A stretch of 43,358 nucleotides of DNA from Treponema sp. (GTDB lineage: Bacteria > Spirochaetota > Spirochaetia > Treponematales > Breznakiellaceae), in contig JAISCR010000205.1 in assembly GCA_031265435.1 (NCBI GenBank), positions 1 through 43,358 on the forward strand, read 5' to 3'. Positions 16,579 through 25,566 of this stretch are shown here, piece after piece. The notes below the pieces were generated by a model. That model saw nothing but the letters and a program-made list of their open reading frames with translations, was not told the origin of the DNA and made no database searches. Position 1 is the stretch's first letter; each line of letters opens with the position of its first letter. The position numbers and the translations under genes were made by a program.

Positions 16579-18177
16579 CTATTTATATTCGCTCAGATCA
16601 GCCGGCTTGAGCAGGAGAGGTGAACCGTCCGTCCGCTGGGTGGCGAGGTAGTCTCCCTGGAAGATCACCGAGGCAAAGGGATTTACCGTTACCGTTGACC
16701 GTGCCAGTTGTTTGAGGCCGGTATCGAAACGGGCCAGATAGAGGCTTTGGGAACCGCCTTCCCCGCCCAGGGCAATGGCATACAGATCGTTTCCCTTTAC
16801 CCAAAGGGGGCTTCCCTCCAGGATGTCGATGTCGCCCTGTTTGACCATCTCAAGACTGCTGCCATTTATCTCAATAAGCCTGATCGCCCCGTTCCCCCTG
16901 TTTTCACCGGCAATGGCAAGAATCTTGCCGTCCAGCATCACCACTGTTCTTAAGTTTACCGTATCAAGCGGTGAACGTTTAAGCTCCGCCCCTGAACCGG
17001 GCTGGAGACTGAGGAGCCTTCCCACGGAACTTCCCTGAACTTCGATCCTGCCGCCCAGAATACCGGCTTCCGCAGTCTGGGGCCGTGAAGCTTCTTCAAT
17101 GATGATCTCCTGCTGATCTTTGGCTATCTCTTCCCGTTGCTGCTGGGCCTCTTCACTCTTCTGTTCCGCAAATTCTTCGGTTTGTCCGGCCTCTTCCCTC
17201 CGCTCGGCAAGGTTCTCTTCCCTTGTGTCAAGTTCCCGGGATTTTTCTTCGTTTGCCTGTTCCCGCCGGTCGATTTCTTCATTTCTGGCCTCGGCCTGCG
17301 CGGGGCTTATGGTTCCCTGGGCAAGTTCCTGCCGGGTTTCCTCCCGCGCCCCGGCGGTCTCGTTCCGCTCCTGATTGACCTGAGAGCGTTCTTCGGCAAT
17401 GCGGCGCTCTTCTTCCCGTATGGCTTCCCGCTGAACCTGGGCACGCTGTTCGGCCTCCGAGGCTTCCCTCTCCGTGAGGTCAACCATCTCCTTACGGTCT
17501 TCGATACCCCGGTCTTCCTGCCGCCGCATCTCCTCCACCACCGAAGAGTCCGAAAGCGAAGATGTATTCACCGCGCTCAGGGAACCGGCGCCGCCGGGAC
17601 CAAGGGGAATGAGCATGAGCGTCTGACCCGGCCATTCATCGAAACGTATCGAAATACCGGCTTTTTCAGGGCTAAGATACCCCACGACCGCCTGTTTGTA
17701 ACGGCTGCCGAAGTAATCCTGGTTCCCCCGGTATACCGCGTTGTAGATGGTCACGTATCTTGCAAGCAGGGCCGCGTCCTCGGGGGAATAGTCGTAGGCC
17801 CCCTCAAGATAACCCTGAATGATGGTTCTCAGGTTCCTGATGTGATCCACCCCCGTGTCTACTCCCAGTCCGAAAATATCCGAATCGAGTTTATCGCCGT
17901 CCTTTGGGGAAACCGAATGGATCACAAAGTAACGGTTTCCCGCCCCGGTACTGGTCTGACCGTTGCGTGCGGAGAGTCCCAGGCCATAGCCGATAGTCCG
18001 TATCTGGGCCCTGGTTTCGATCCGGGACTGGGGGCCTTCATAGTTGATAAAGACCACCGGATCCTGATTCTGCTCCAGTTCCGCCTGATCCACCTGGGCA
18101 AAAGCAAGACCTGTAACGAAAAGGAAAATATATATGAAGTTTTGGAACAACCCCGGATATTTGTTTCTTTCTGCCAT
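16579..18177 (-). CDS. P83/100-family periplasmic/surface protein
   Basis: A 532-residue homologue of the Borrelia P83/100 major antigen family. A signal peptide (about residues 1-27, ending in LAFAQ) is followed by a conserved globular domain (about 30-200, with VFINYEGPQSRIETRAQIR and the DSDIFGLGVDTGVDHIRNLR block). A long charged coiled coil (about 215-365, rich in E, R and Q) and a C-terminal beta-propeller-like domain (about 370-530) complete it. The coiled coil suggests an elongated periplasmic or envelope-spanning role; the biochemical function is unknown. GAAGGAG precedes the start. It shares strand with the beta-propeller/HEAT gene 86 bases upstream but has its own extended -10 promoter. 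Confidence 0.85.
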   Translation of the reverse strand: MAERNKYPGLFQNFIYIFLFVTGLAFAQVDQAELEQNQDPVVFINYEGPQSRIETRAQIRTIGYGLGLSARNGQTSTGAGNRYFVIHSVSPKDGDKLDSDIFGLGVDTGVDHIRNLRTIIQGYLEGAYDYSPEDAALLARYVTIYNAVYRGNQDYFGSRYKQAVVGYLSPEKAGISIRFDEWPGQTLMLIPLGPGGAGSLSAVNTSSLSDSSVVEEMRRQEDRGIEDRKEMVDLTEREASEAEQRAQVQREAIREEERRIAEERSQVNQERNETAGAREETRQELAQGTISPAQAEARNEEIDRREQANEEKSRELDTREENLAERREEAGQTEEFAEQKSEEAQQQREEIAKDQQEIIIEEASRPQTAEAGILGGRIEVQGSSVGRLLSLQPGSGAELKRSPLDTVNLRTVVMLDGKILAIAGENRGNGAIRLIEINGSSLEMVKQGDIDILEGSPLWVKGNDLYAIALGGEGGSQSLYLARFDTGLKQLARSTVTVNPFASVIFQGDYLATQRTDGSPLLLKPADLSEYK

Positions 18178-18202
18178 TTCTTCAACTCCTTCGCTCGATC
18201 AT

Positions 18203-18211
18203 AATATAGCA
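18203..18211 (-). promoter_or_regulatory. Extended -10 promoter of the P83/100 gene
   Basis: Minus strand TGC-TATATT (18211-18203), an extended -10 box without a good -35, 25 bases before the start codon, with a strong ribosome-binding site between. Confidence 0.4.
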
Positions 18212-18263
18212 TATCATACATCATAGATGAAAAAGACTCAAATTATAAATCCTCGTTACGCTG

Positions 18264-19976
18264 TCACTTGAGGCTTTTCAGTTCCCGGAGGGCCTGGACC
18301 TGAACCGGCCCGGGTCTGTCTCCCGCGGAGAGGGAATTGAGAAGCCGTACTCCCGTGTCGCTTAGGGGAGGGCCCGAAAAGCGGCAGAGAGCGCCGACGG
18401 CGGAACACAGGGCCATGAGCACCTGATCATCCTCCTGGGCCTTATAGATCGATTGCATAAAGGCCCTCATGGCAAGGCCTTCAGGATCGATGCCGATAGT
18501 CCCGACAGCCCGGGCGCTGCGGGCCTTGACGACCGGATCGCTCTCCCGGCTAAAGATATCCGCCAGAAAGGGCAGGGTTTCCCTGGAACCGATGCTTCCC
18601 AGAAGTTCAAGAGCCTGAACCCTGTAGGCAGGCTGAACCGGAGGGTGGAATTTCGATGCGCCGGGCTGCTCCATACCTGCGCCTATCACCTCCATGAGGT
18701 AGGCGGTATAGGCAAGTTCATTAGTTCCCAGAGAGCCTTTTTTCACGGCATTATCGATTTCCGCGAAACGGGCCTTGAGTTCTCCTTCTTCAAAGCGGTA
18801 ATAGTAAGAGGCCCAGGGCGAAGGGGGAGGGTCTCCGGTACCGTAGCGGCCTTCGTTCATGGGGCCGTAGAGGGACTGCCGCCCCTTCCCGACACGGTTT
18901 TCCAGCCTGTATGCGTTGAGAATCCAGTCGCTTCCCCCGGAATAGAGGAAGCCCTCGTCGTCAAAGGCGGGGATTGCGGCGGCCCCGTCGAGCCGTATCA
19001 GCCAGAGCCTCCTTCCGTCTTCGGTAAAACCGCTGGCCCCGCTCCTGCTGAGGAAGTAGATTCCCCGCTCGTCGTAGAGTACCGAGGCTAAGTCTTCGCC
19101 GCTCCTCCGGCCGGATATATGGCTTTCCCCTGTCCAGAGAAAACTTCCGTCATCTCCCGAGATAAGCAGAGCCGTTCCGTCCTCCAGCAATGCGGCGACC
19201 CTGTTCATGCGGCCGGCCGCGGCCAGAGGCGGGCCGGGAAGCCGGGGCAAGGTATAGGGTCTCCCGCTTTCCGCATCAGGATCGATGATCTCCGCCCGGG
19301 TGTTTTTATAGAGAACCAAAAAACGGTAGCTGCCCCTGTTTTTTATGGGGGGCAGGGAGAGGATCGCCGCGGGATCATCCCTGAGGCTGTATGCTGTCGA
19401 AAAGCCGAAGGGATCTACCGAGAGGAAAGTCCCGTTTCCCAAAGCCGCTATAAGACCGCCTTTCTGATCCGGTTTGAGGGGAAGGGAGAGAGAATTGTCC
19501 AGGGCAAGCTCCCAGAGCCGCTGCCCGGATGCGGTAAAACAGCTTATCCGCCGCTCCGTGGGGATGAAGATCCTCCCGTCCCAGCCGCAGACCGCGGGAG
19601 AAACCAGGGGGCCGCCGGGATTGGCGCGCCACAGTTCCCTGCCCGAACGGTTCACGGCAATAAAGGTACCATTGGTCCTGGATATATAGCTTGTACCTTC
19701 GGGAGAACGTGACACATAGGGGGAAAGCCTGCCCCGCGCGAAAAAAGCCCAGAGCGGTTTCCCCTGATCCGAATATGCCTTGATATTTCCGCTGTCCAGA
19801 ACCACTACGATGGACTGGGCCTGCACCGTGGGGATCCCGATCATGACCCCGCCCATTGCCTGCCGCCAGAGCGGTTTTGCCGCGGCTTCTCCTCCGTCCT
19901 CTGCCTGCGCTCCAGGATTCAGACAGAGAAACAACAGGAAAACCCTTAAAAAAATCCGGCCCGTTTCATGTTTCAC
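18264..19976 (-). CDS. Periplasmic PQQ-like beta-propeller protein with C-terminal HEAT repeats
   Basis: A 570-residue exported protein (signal peptide about 1-26, ending in GAQA). Residues about 35-360 contain repeated blades of the PQQ/BamB-like type (for example GNIKAYSDQGKPLWAFF, GTFIAVNRSGRELWRANPGG, RISCFTASGQRLWELAL), each ending in a Trp-containing strand. Residues about 455-570 form HEAT-like repeats (QALELLGSIGSRETLPFLADI). Both modules bind proteins, so an envelope scaffold or assembly role is plausible, but no function is established by the sequence. The start is GTG, six bases after the stop of the methyltransferase gene, whose last codons supply an AGGGA ribosome-binding site. 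Confidence 0.75.
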   Translation of the reverse strand: MKHETGRIFLRVFLLFLCLNPGAQAEDGGEAAAKPLWRQAMGGVMIGIPTVQAQSIVVVLDSGNIKAYSDQGKPLWAFFARGRLSPYVSRSPEGTSYISRTNGTFIAVNRSGRELWRANPGGPLVSPAVCGWDGRIFIPTERRISCFTASGQRLWELALDNSLSLPLKPDQKGGLIAALGNGTFLSVDPFGFSTAYSLRDDPAAILSLPPIKNRGSYRFLVLYKNTRAEIIDPDAESGRPYTLPRLPGPPLAAAGRMNRVAALLEDGTALLISGDDGSFLWTGESHISGRRSGEDLASVLYDERGIYFLSRSGASGFTEDGRRLWLIRLDGAAAIPAFDDEGFLYSGGSDWILNAYRLENRVGKGRQSLYGPMNEGRYGTGDPPPSPWASYYYRFEEGELKARFAEIDNAVKKGSLGTNELAYTAYLMEVIGAGMEQPGASKFHPPVQPAYRVQALELLGSIGSRETLPFLADIFSRESDPVVKARSARAVGTIGIDPEGLAMRAFMQSIYKAQEDDQVLMALCSAVGALCRFSGPPLSDTGVRLLNSLSAGDRPGPVQVQALRELKSLK

Positions 19977-19982
19977 TATTCT

Positions 19983-21194
19983 CTATTCCCTGATAAAAAC
20001 AGCCATACTTTCAATATGGGCCGTCTGGGGATAAAAATCAAAAAGTTTCAGTGAATGAAGCGTATAGCCTCCTTTTTTCAATGCCCCCGCATCCCTGGCC
20101 AGTGTAGCCGCGTCGCAGGACACATAGACCAGCCGGGGAGGGCCCTTTTTACAGAACCAGGCCAGCAGTCCCGGAGAAAAACCTTCCCTCGGGGGATCCG
20201 CGACAACAAAGCCGTAAGGTTTTTCGGCCTGTTTCGCCCATACCTCATCCCTCAGGGCAAAGAATTCCCTTTTCCCGGCCGCAAAACGAAGATTCTCCCG
20301 CGCAAGAGAGAGGGCCTGCCTGTTTATCTCCACCAGTTCTATATGGGGAAACAGCCCGGTGAGAAAAAGTGAAAAAGTTCCCACCCCGCAGAAAATATCC
20401 GCCGCGGGAAGGTCTTTTTCAGCCTGTTCCGTAGTTTCAAGAATATCTTTGCACAGTTTTTCAAGCATTTCCCCGTTACTCTGGAAGAAAACCCCCGCGT
20501 CAATGCCTATTTCCCTGCCGAGAAGAGCGGTTTTGCCCCGGCTTGTTCCCCCTTCACAGAGAAGAAGCCCATTCCGGGCATAGACGGTAAAACGGTCTTT
20601 ACCCGGTGGCGCTTTTATGCCTTCCCGGTTTTTCAGAGCCTTCCGGATCAGGGGATCCGCAATGGGGCAATCGTCCAGGGAGACAATTTCCGCACTTTTA
20701 CGGGCCTTGAGGCCCAGAAGGGAAACGCTGCGGGGAAGTATGGATTTTCCGGAAAGGGAACGCGCCCGGACATGATCCTGCCGCACTGTGTGGAACTGCA
20801 TCCTGTTCCGGTATTCCCAGGGGGAAGAGGCTTCAGTCTCTATACAGGGTATTTTTTCAAAGCCTCCGATTCTCGTAAAAGCCTCCTCCAGAATGCCTTT
20901 TTTCGCTTCCAGTTGGGCCTCGTAGCCAAGATGCTGGAGGGAACAGCCGCCGCAGCGTCTGTAGAGAGGACAGGGCGGATTCACTCTTAGGGGAGAGGCT
21001 TCATGTATTTCAACAATTTCCGCTTTTGCCCAGCGCGATTGTTCGCGTGTAATGCGGCAGACAAGCTCGTCTCCGGGAGCCGAAAGGCCTATAAAGACCC
21101 GTTTATCTCCTCCGGGGGTTTTTATAAAGGATATTCCGTCCCCGCCGGAACTTATTTTTTCAATTCTGCAGGCAAAAATATCTCCGATAGGCAT
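19983..21194 (-). CDS. 23S rRNA (uracil-5-)-methyltransferase, RlmD/RumA family
   Basis: A 403-residue SAM-dependent enzyme that forms 5-methyluridine in 23S rRNA. It has an N-terminal TRAM-like domain (about 1-60) and a [4Fe-4S] cluster site (Cys75, Cys81, Cys84 in CPLYRRCGGC, and Cys176). The SAM-binding motif is DIFCGVGTFSLFL, then ADPPREGF and the nucleophile Cys360 in YVSCDAATLARD. Which uridine is modified (1939, 747 or both) cannot be decided here. No Shine-Dalgarno precedes the ATG; an extended -10 box (TGA-TAGAAT, 21205-21200) ends five bases before it, suggesting a leaderless message. Confidence 0.9.
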   Translation of the reverse strand: MPIGDIFACRIEKISSGGDGISFIKTPGGDKRVFIGLSAPGDELVCRITREQSRWAKAEIVEIHEASPLRVNPPCPLYRRCGGCSLQHLGYEAQLEAKKGILEEAFTRIGGFEKIPCIETEASSPWEYRNRMQFHTVRQDHVRARSLSGKSILPRSVSLLGLKARKSAEIVSLDDCPIADPLIRKALKNREGIKAPPGKDRFTVYARNGLLLCEGGTSRGKTALLGREIGIDAGVFFQSNGEMLEKLCKDILETTEQAEKDLPAADIFCGVGTFSLFLTGLFPHIELVEINRQALSLARENLRFAAGKREFFALRDEVWAKQAEKPYGFVVADPPREGFSPGLLAWFCKKGPPRLVYVSCDAATLARDAGALKKGGYTLHSLKLFDFYPQTAHIESMAVFIRE

Positions 21195-21243
21195 GGTTCA
21201 TTCTATCATGTCTCCCTCCTGTCGGCGAGTGTACGGTGTAAGG

Positions 21244-21272
21244 TTGAAAGAAGGGGAACATCAGGATAGAAT
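21244..21272 (+). promoter_or_regulatory. Promoter of the alpha/beta hydrolase gene
   Basis: TTGAAA (21244-21249), 17-base spacer, TAGAAT (21267-21272), ending six bases before the ATG at 21279. The predicted transcription start coincides with the start codon. Confidence 0.55.
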
Positions 21273-21278
21273 AGGCGT

Positions 21279-22253
21279 ATGGATGAACAATTCATGCTGC
21301 AGGAAGATGCCCAATGGTTCAACTGTGATGATGGTGGGCGTATCTTCCTCCGCGTCTGGGTCTCCCGGGCTTTTGCGGAGAAGCCTCTGGCTGTTCTTCA
21401 TATTGTTCACGGCATGAGCGAACATGGCCGCCGTTACAAACGGCTGGCCGAAACCCTTTGTAAGGCAGGTTTTGAGGTGTGGGCCGCGGATCAGCGGGGT
21501 CACGGCAAGACCGCGGATAGTTCTGTGAACGGAGAGGACAAGGGCGGCCTGAGGGGGTACTGCGGCGGCGGCGGATTTTCAAGGGTATGCGCCGATATTG
21601 TACAGCTTAACCGCCTGATTCGGGAGAAGAGGCCCGCGGCGCCTCTGTTCATCCTGGGACATTCCTGGGGTTCTTTTATTGTTCAGGAGTGCTTTGAAAA
21701 ATATTCCGGTTTTGAAGGCTGCATTCTTTCGGGAAGCCGGGGCCCCGGCGGCCTCAAGGTAAACTTAAGCCTTCCCCTCATTACCTTTCTTGCCTTTGTC
21801 CGGGGAGAACGGCGTGTCTCTTTCCTGGCTTCTCTTGTTGTAAACAGATTTTACAGTAAACCTTTCAGGCCCAACAGAACTTCTTTTGACTGGATCTCCA
21901 GGGATCAGGAAGAGGTGGATCGTTTCCTTGCCGACAGCCTCTGCAGAGTCAGCTATACCTGGGGTTTCTACCGGGATCTGATCAAGGCCCTGGACCGTAT
22001 CCACCGGCGGGAAGCGTTGGAGAAGATGCCGAAGGATATACCGGTGTATATTTTTGCGGGTACCTCCGATCCGGTAGGGGAAATGGGTAAAAGCCCTACG
22101 GCTCTTGTGGAAACTTACCGCAGTATTGGTGTCAAGGATCTGGAGTTTGTTCTCTATCCCGGCGCCCGGCACGAGACATTGAATGAAAGCAACCGGGAGG
22201 AAGTAACGGAAAATCTTCTTTCATGGTTAAAACGGCATATTGAGCCGGCTTAA
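21279..22253 (+). CDS. Alpha/beta hydrolase, monoacylglycerol lipase/lysophospholipase-like (Hydrolase_4)
   Basis: A 324-residue cytoplasmic esterase. The family block HIVHGMSEHGRRYKRLAETL forms the oxyanion region, AADQRGHGKT follows, and the nucleophile elbow is GHSWGS (Ser129). Asp264 in FAGTSDPVG and His298 in YPGARHET complete the triad. Relatives hydrolyse monoacylglycerols or lysophospholipids. The start at 21279 lacks a Shine-Dalgarno but sits right behind a promoter; the ATG at 21294, preceded by GGATGA, is an alternative. Followed after 38 bases by the nucleotidyltransferase gene. Confidence 0.87.
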   Translation: MDEQFMLQEDAQWFNCDDGGRIFLRVWVSRAFAEKPLAVLHIVHGMSEHGRRYKRLAETLCKAGFEVWAADQRGHGKTADSSVNGEDKGGLRGYCGGGGFSRVCADIVQLNRLIREKRPAAPLFILGHSWGSFIVQECFEKYSGFEGCILSGSRGPGGLKVNLSLPLITFLAFVRGERRVSFLASLVVNRFYSKPFRPNRTSFDWISRDQEEVDRFLADSLCRVSYTWGFYRDLIKALDRIHRREALEKMPKDIPVYIFAGTSDPVGEMGKSPTALVETYRSIGVKDLEFVLYPGARHETLNESNREEVTENLLSWLKRHIEPA

Positions 22254-22291
22254 AAAACTGGAGTGGCCTCCATAAAAGACGGAGAGATACT

Positions 22292-23479
22292 TTGCGGATC
22301 AGGTATTCAACAGGGGAAAACGGAAAACGAATCAAGAAGGCTGTCGTATACACCCAGGATGAACACGGTATAAACTTTTTCGATATTGACAGTGATGCTG
22401 TCAGTGTTGTTACCAGGCTGAAGGCTTCGGGACACGAGGCATATATCGTAGGGGGCGCGGTCCGGGATCTTATTCTGGGAAAGAAACCAAAGGATTTTGA
22501 CATTGCCTGCGACGCGAGTCCGGGAAAGATAAAAAAGATATTCCGCAATGCCCGCATCATCGGCCACCGTTTCCGCCTGGTTCATGTTTACTTTGGCCCG
22601 AAAATTTTTGAAGTGTCCACCTTCCGTTCCCTTTTGGACAGTCCGGAAAGCAACATCTTTGGTACTATTGACGAAGATGTACTCCGCAGGGACTTTACCT
22701 TTAATGCTCTTCTTTACGATCCCCAGCAGCAGATTGTTGTAGACTATGTGGGCGGCATGAAGGATATCCGTTCCCGCTGCATCAGGCCCATCATCCCGCT
22801 CAACATGATTTTTTCAGGAGACCCGGTGCGGATGCTCCGCGCGGTAAAGTATTCGGCGATTACCGGATTCCCCCTTTCCATGAAAGTCCGCTGGAAGATC
22901 CGCAAACAGGCATCTCTGCTTGCCTCGGTATCCCCCTCACGCCTCACCGAAGAGATCAACAAGATCATCCATTCCTCGCAGGCAGGCGGCATTGTTGCCC
23001 GTCTTGAGGAACTCGGTCTCTATCGGTATCTGCAGCCGGGAGCCTCGCGTCTCATGAAAGAGAAACCGGCTTTCCGCGGCCGCTACCTTTCCACCCTTGG
23101 ACTCCTCAACAGGGAAGACTTCAAAAACCGTCCCGGAGAAATCATTTCGGCCCTTGTCCGGGATTATCTTGAAGAAGAGGCTCTCTGGGATGAAGGGCAG
23201 GAAGATCTGCCTTTGAGTCATCAGGAAATCTACAAGAATGTTTTTGCCGCGGCGCGCTCGTTTGTACTGCCCATGAATCTTCCCCGCATGGAACTGGATC
23301 ATGCCGTAAGGATGATCCTTGCCGAACACGGCATAGTCATCAAAAAATCCCGTTTTACCGAACGGAACAGCGCCATGCGGCAGGGTTCCCGCAGCGGAAA
23401 TGCCGCTCATCCGGCGGAAATTTCAGGCGAATCTCCTCCCGCAAAACGGAGGAGACGCAGGCGGCCGGCCGGCGACTGA
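22292..23479 (+). CDS. pcnB: Poly(A) polymerase / tRNA nucleotidyltransferase family protein (PcnB-like)
   Basis: A class II nucleotidyltransferase, 395 residues. The catalytic head shows GGAVRDLILGKKPKDFDIACDA (the metal-binding DxD is DFD, about residues 72-74), then RFRLVHVYFG and RRDFTFNALLYDP. The tail is strongly basic (KRRRRRRPAGD), as in PcnB proteins that act on RNA; a CCA-adding role is the alternative and cannot be excluded. Neither tRNA gene in this window encodes CCA, so a CCA-adding enzyme must exist somewhere in the genome. The start is TTG with GGAGAG five bases before it. Poly(A) polymerase genes often use rare starts (E. coli pcnB uses AUU), which limits its expression. Confidence 0.83.
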   Translation: MRIRYSTGENGKRIKKAVVYTQDEHGINFFDIDSDAVSVVTRLKASGHEAYIVGGAVRDLILGKKPKDFDIACDASPGKIKKIFRNARIIGHRFRLVHVYFGPKIFEVSTFRSLLDSPESNIFGTIDEDVLRRDFTFNALLYDPQQQIVVDYVGGMKDIRSRCIRPIIPLNMIFSGDPVRMLRAVKYSAITGFPLSMKVRWKIRKQASLLASVSPSRLTEEINKIIHSSQAGGIVARLEELGLYRYLQPGASRLMKEKPAFRGRYLSTLGLLNREDFKNRPGEIISALVRDYLEEEALWDEGQEDLPLSHQEIYKNVFAAARSFVLPMNLPRMELDHAVRMILAEHGIVIKKSRFTERNSAMRQGSRSGNAAHPAEISGESPPAKRRRRRRPAGD

Positions 23480-23489
23480 GGAGCCGCCG

Positions 23490-24635
23490 CTACTTAATCC
23501 GATCCAACAGTATCTCTACCCGATCCTTGTATCTTTCCGGAGAAGCCGCGGCGGCATCCTGAAGAAAAACCACGGCTTCGTTGTTTTTGCCCGCGGCAAC
23601 GGAGTTAAGTCCCAGCGCATAGGAGATAAGGGCCCTGTCCGCTCCGTACTCAAGACTGGAACGGTAGTATTGTTCCGCAAGATTGTAATTTTTTTCGTCA
23701 TAGGCAATAAGGCCCAGATAATAATAGGGAATGTGCTGTGCCGGTTTCTGATCCAGCGCGGCTATAAAGGCCAGTTCCGCGGTGATGGGATCTCCTGAGC
23801 CGTAAGCCTTTGTGCCTTCATCTACCAGTTCCGCAAAGGTTCTGCGGGAGGCGATATAGGAACTAAAGTCCGCGGAAAGGGCAGGCTGGGGAGACCACGC
23901 GGAAATCCGCTCATATACCGCCTCCCCGTTTTCCGCGGCGCTTTTTGCATTGTCAAGGATCATGAAGCTTTCTATCATGGTTCTAAAGTATTCTTCCCTT
24001 CCGGAATTGAGAAAGAAGGAAACCAGAGCCCAGGCGGAGGCCTGAAAGTTTTCCGGCACAGTTCTGTTATCCGCCAGTAAAATTGCCTCTATCCGGGGCA
24101 TTCCGCTTCCCATGGTCTTTACCGTATTAAGCCAGGAGAGGTTTTCCTCATAGGAGAGTTCCCCGTTTTCACCGGCCTTGAGGCTGCTGAAATAGACGGC
24201 AAATCCTTCCCGTATCCATGCCGGCGGGTTGGACACAAAGGCCCGTAAAAACTGAATGAATGCCTGGTGGGGAATCTGTCCGGCACTTTCATCGGCGGCC
24301 GTGTGGATTACCAGTTCCCGTCTTTCGGGACTTGCGTAGTGAAGGTACACAGCCCCCGGCCTGGCAGAACCAAGTCTTGAACCGACATAATCGGTGTAGG
24401 CCTGTCCGTTATCGATAAGCCTGACCCGCAGGGGCAATGCGGCCTTTGATTCATCAAAACGGAAAAGCCTGTTGTATACCGCAAACCGGGCTTCCAGTTC
24501 TTTTGAAAGAAGGTCCGTCATGCGGCTGTCTCCTGAAAATACATAATGAACGTTTCCGGCCCCGCTCTGGGCAAAAAGTCTTCCGCCCGCAAACAGTAAC
24601 AGTACCGCTGTCAGAGCCAATCCTGTTTTTTTCAC
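23490..24635 (-). CDS. Exported TPR protein with a degenerate peptidase-MA-like domain
   Basis: A 381-residue secreted protein (signal peptide about 1-22, LFAQ). Residues about 30-250 resemble the peptidase MA/DUF1570 gluzincin fold: PPAWIREGFAVYF is the conserved third-ligand helix (Glu143). Where HExxH is expected, the sequence is HQAFIQF (from His123), so the catalytic Glu and second His are lost. It is probably a pseudoenzyme. The C-terminus (about 265-381) has TPR repeats such as IPYYYLGLIAYDEKNYNLAEQYYRSSLE. GTG start with GGAGG five bases before it, 23 bases after the P-loop/Asp23 gene, forming one operon. Confidence 0.7.
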   Translation of the reverse strand: MKKTGLALTAVLLLFAGGRLFAQSGAGNVHYVFSGDSRMTDLLSKELEARFAVYNRLFRFDESKAALPLRVRLIDNGQAYTDYVGSRLGSARPGAVYLHYASPERRELVIHTAADESAGQIPHQAFIQFLRAFVSNPPAWIREGFAVYFSSLKAGENGELSYEENLSWLNTVKTMGSGMPRIEAILLADNRTVPENFQASAWALVSFFLNSGREEYFRTMIESFMILDNAKSAAENGEAVYERISAWSPQPALSADFSSYIASRRTFAELVDEGTKAYGSGDPITAELAFIAALDQKPAQHIPYYYLGLIAYDEKNYNLAEQYYRSSLEYGADRALISYALGLNSVAAGKNNEAVVFLQDAAAASPERYKDRVEILLDRIK

Positions 24636-24658
24636 TCAAGCCTCCTTCCTGAAAACAC

Positions 24659-25516
24659 CTATTCCGCAATCTTGTCAATGATAATATTAACCTCTTCAAT
24701 AAGTATACTGGTATAGCGTTCGAGGTTGTCGATAATGTACTGCTGCAGGGCATGCATGTTTCCCCCCAATTGGGTACCGTAGGGCACATCAATGGTAAGG
24801 GCGAGCCTGTAGCCCATCTCTTCATCCTTGATGACAATTTTTTTTATTTTGATTCCCGGATTATACTCATCTATGCAGTGGATAACCATCTGGCTCAGGG
24901 CCGCTTCGCTGATCATCACCTTGCCCCGCTTTGAGTATTCAGGCCGTACTACCGACTTTTCGTGAACCTTGAGTGTCGACGCAATCCCTGTCGGCCCTCC
25001 CTTCCGGCGGAAGATTCTGATGGCATCATAAAAAATGTGGGGATAGCTCCGCTTGATTTCGATGGAGGGTACGGGGATGACATGTTTCCCCTCTATGCGC
25101 CTGGTACGGATTGCCTTGTCGATTTCCTCCTGGGTGGCGATGTCCTCTATCTTGATGAGCTTTGAAGGAGGGGGAAGCTGCAGCCGGGCGGCAATCTTGT
25201 TTACCATCTTTTCGCTTGTTCCCAGAATCAGTATCTTCTTGAACTTTTCTCCCTGGAGCTTGCGGGCAACCTCATCCCGCTGTGCCTTTTCGTCAAAGAG
25301 GGCCACCTTGACCGCCGCCATAAAGGTTTTCTCCTTCTTGGCGGAGTGTCCCGCCAGAATCCGGTTTTCCCGGATCAAAAGCCCGTCGTCAATGATAAAA
25401 TCCACCCCGTACTTCTGGGCTACCAGGGCTGCCCGGAAACTCTTTCCCGTGCCGCTTTCCCCGACGAGAGCCAGGGTTTTTACCTTTTTTATCTTCCAGA
25501 AGATGTCCCGCCACAT
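24659..25516 (-). CDS. P-loop NTPase fused to an Asp23/Gls24-like domain
   Basis: A 285-residue protein. The N-terminus has a Walker A loop ALVGESGTGKS (Gly19-Ser26), then DFIIDDGLLIRENRILAGHSAKKE, a conserved block in uncharacterised ATPases of clostridia and spirochaetes. The middle (about 95-150) resembles a small nucleic-acid-binding segment. The C-terminal 100 residues (VMISEAALSQMVIHCIDEY ... LTIDVPYGTQLGGNMHALQQ) are an Asp23/Gls24 (DUF322) domain, otherwise known as a small envelope-stress protein. Function is unknown. A perfect TATAAT (25528-25523) ends six bases before the ATG and there is no Shine-Dalgarno. Confidence 0.72.
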   Translation of the reverse strand: MWRDIFWKIKKVKTLALVGESGTGKSFRAALVAQKYGVDFIIDDGLLIRENRILAGHSAKKEKTFMAAVKVALFDEKAQRDEVARKLQGEKFKKILILGTSEKMVNKIAARLQLPPPSKLIKIEDIATQEEIDKAIRTRRIEGKHVIPVPSIEIKRSYPHIFYDAIRIFRRKGGPTGIASTLKVHEKSVVRPEYSKRGKVMISEAALSQMVIHCIDEYNPGIKIKKIVIKDEEMGYRLALTIDVPYGTQLGGNMHALQQYIIDNLERYTSILIEEVNIIIDKIAE

Positions 25517-25522
25517 GTTTTT

Positions 25523-25552
25523 ATTATAGGGCTTTGCCGCGCAGAAGGTAAA
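25523..25552 (-). promoter_or_regulatory. Promoter of the P-loop/Asp23 operon
   Basis: Minus strand: TTTACC (25552-25547), 18-base spacer, consensus TATAAT (25528-25523). Six bases, AAAAAC, separate it from the ATG. Confidence 0.6.
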
Positions 25553-25566
25553 GCGGAAACGGCATC

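Noticed and set aside
17137-18204. 355-codon plus-strand frame opposite the P83/100 gene
   Set aside because: It is antisense to the coiled-coil region, where E/R/Q-rich codons leave the complementary frame open; no ribosome-binding site or domain is visible.
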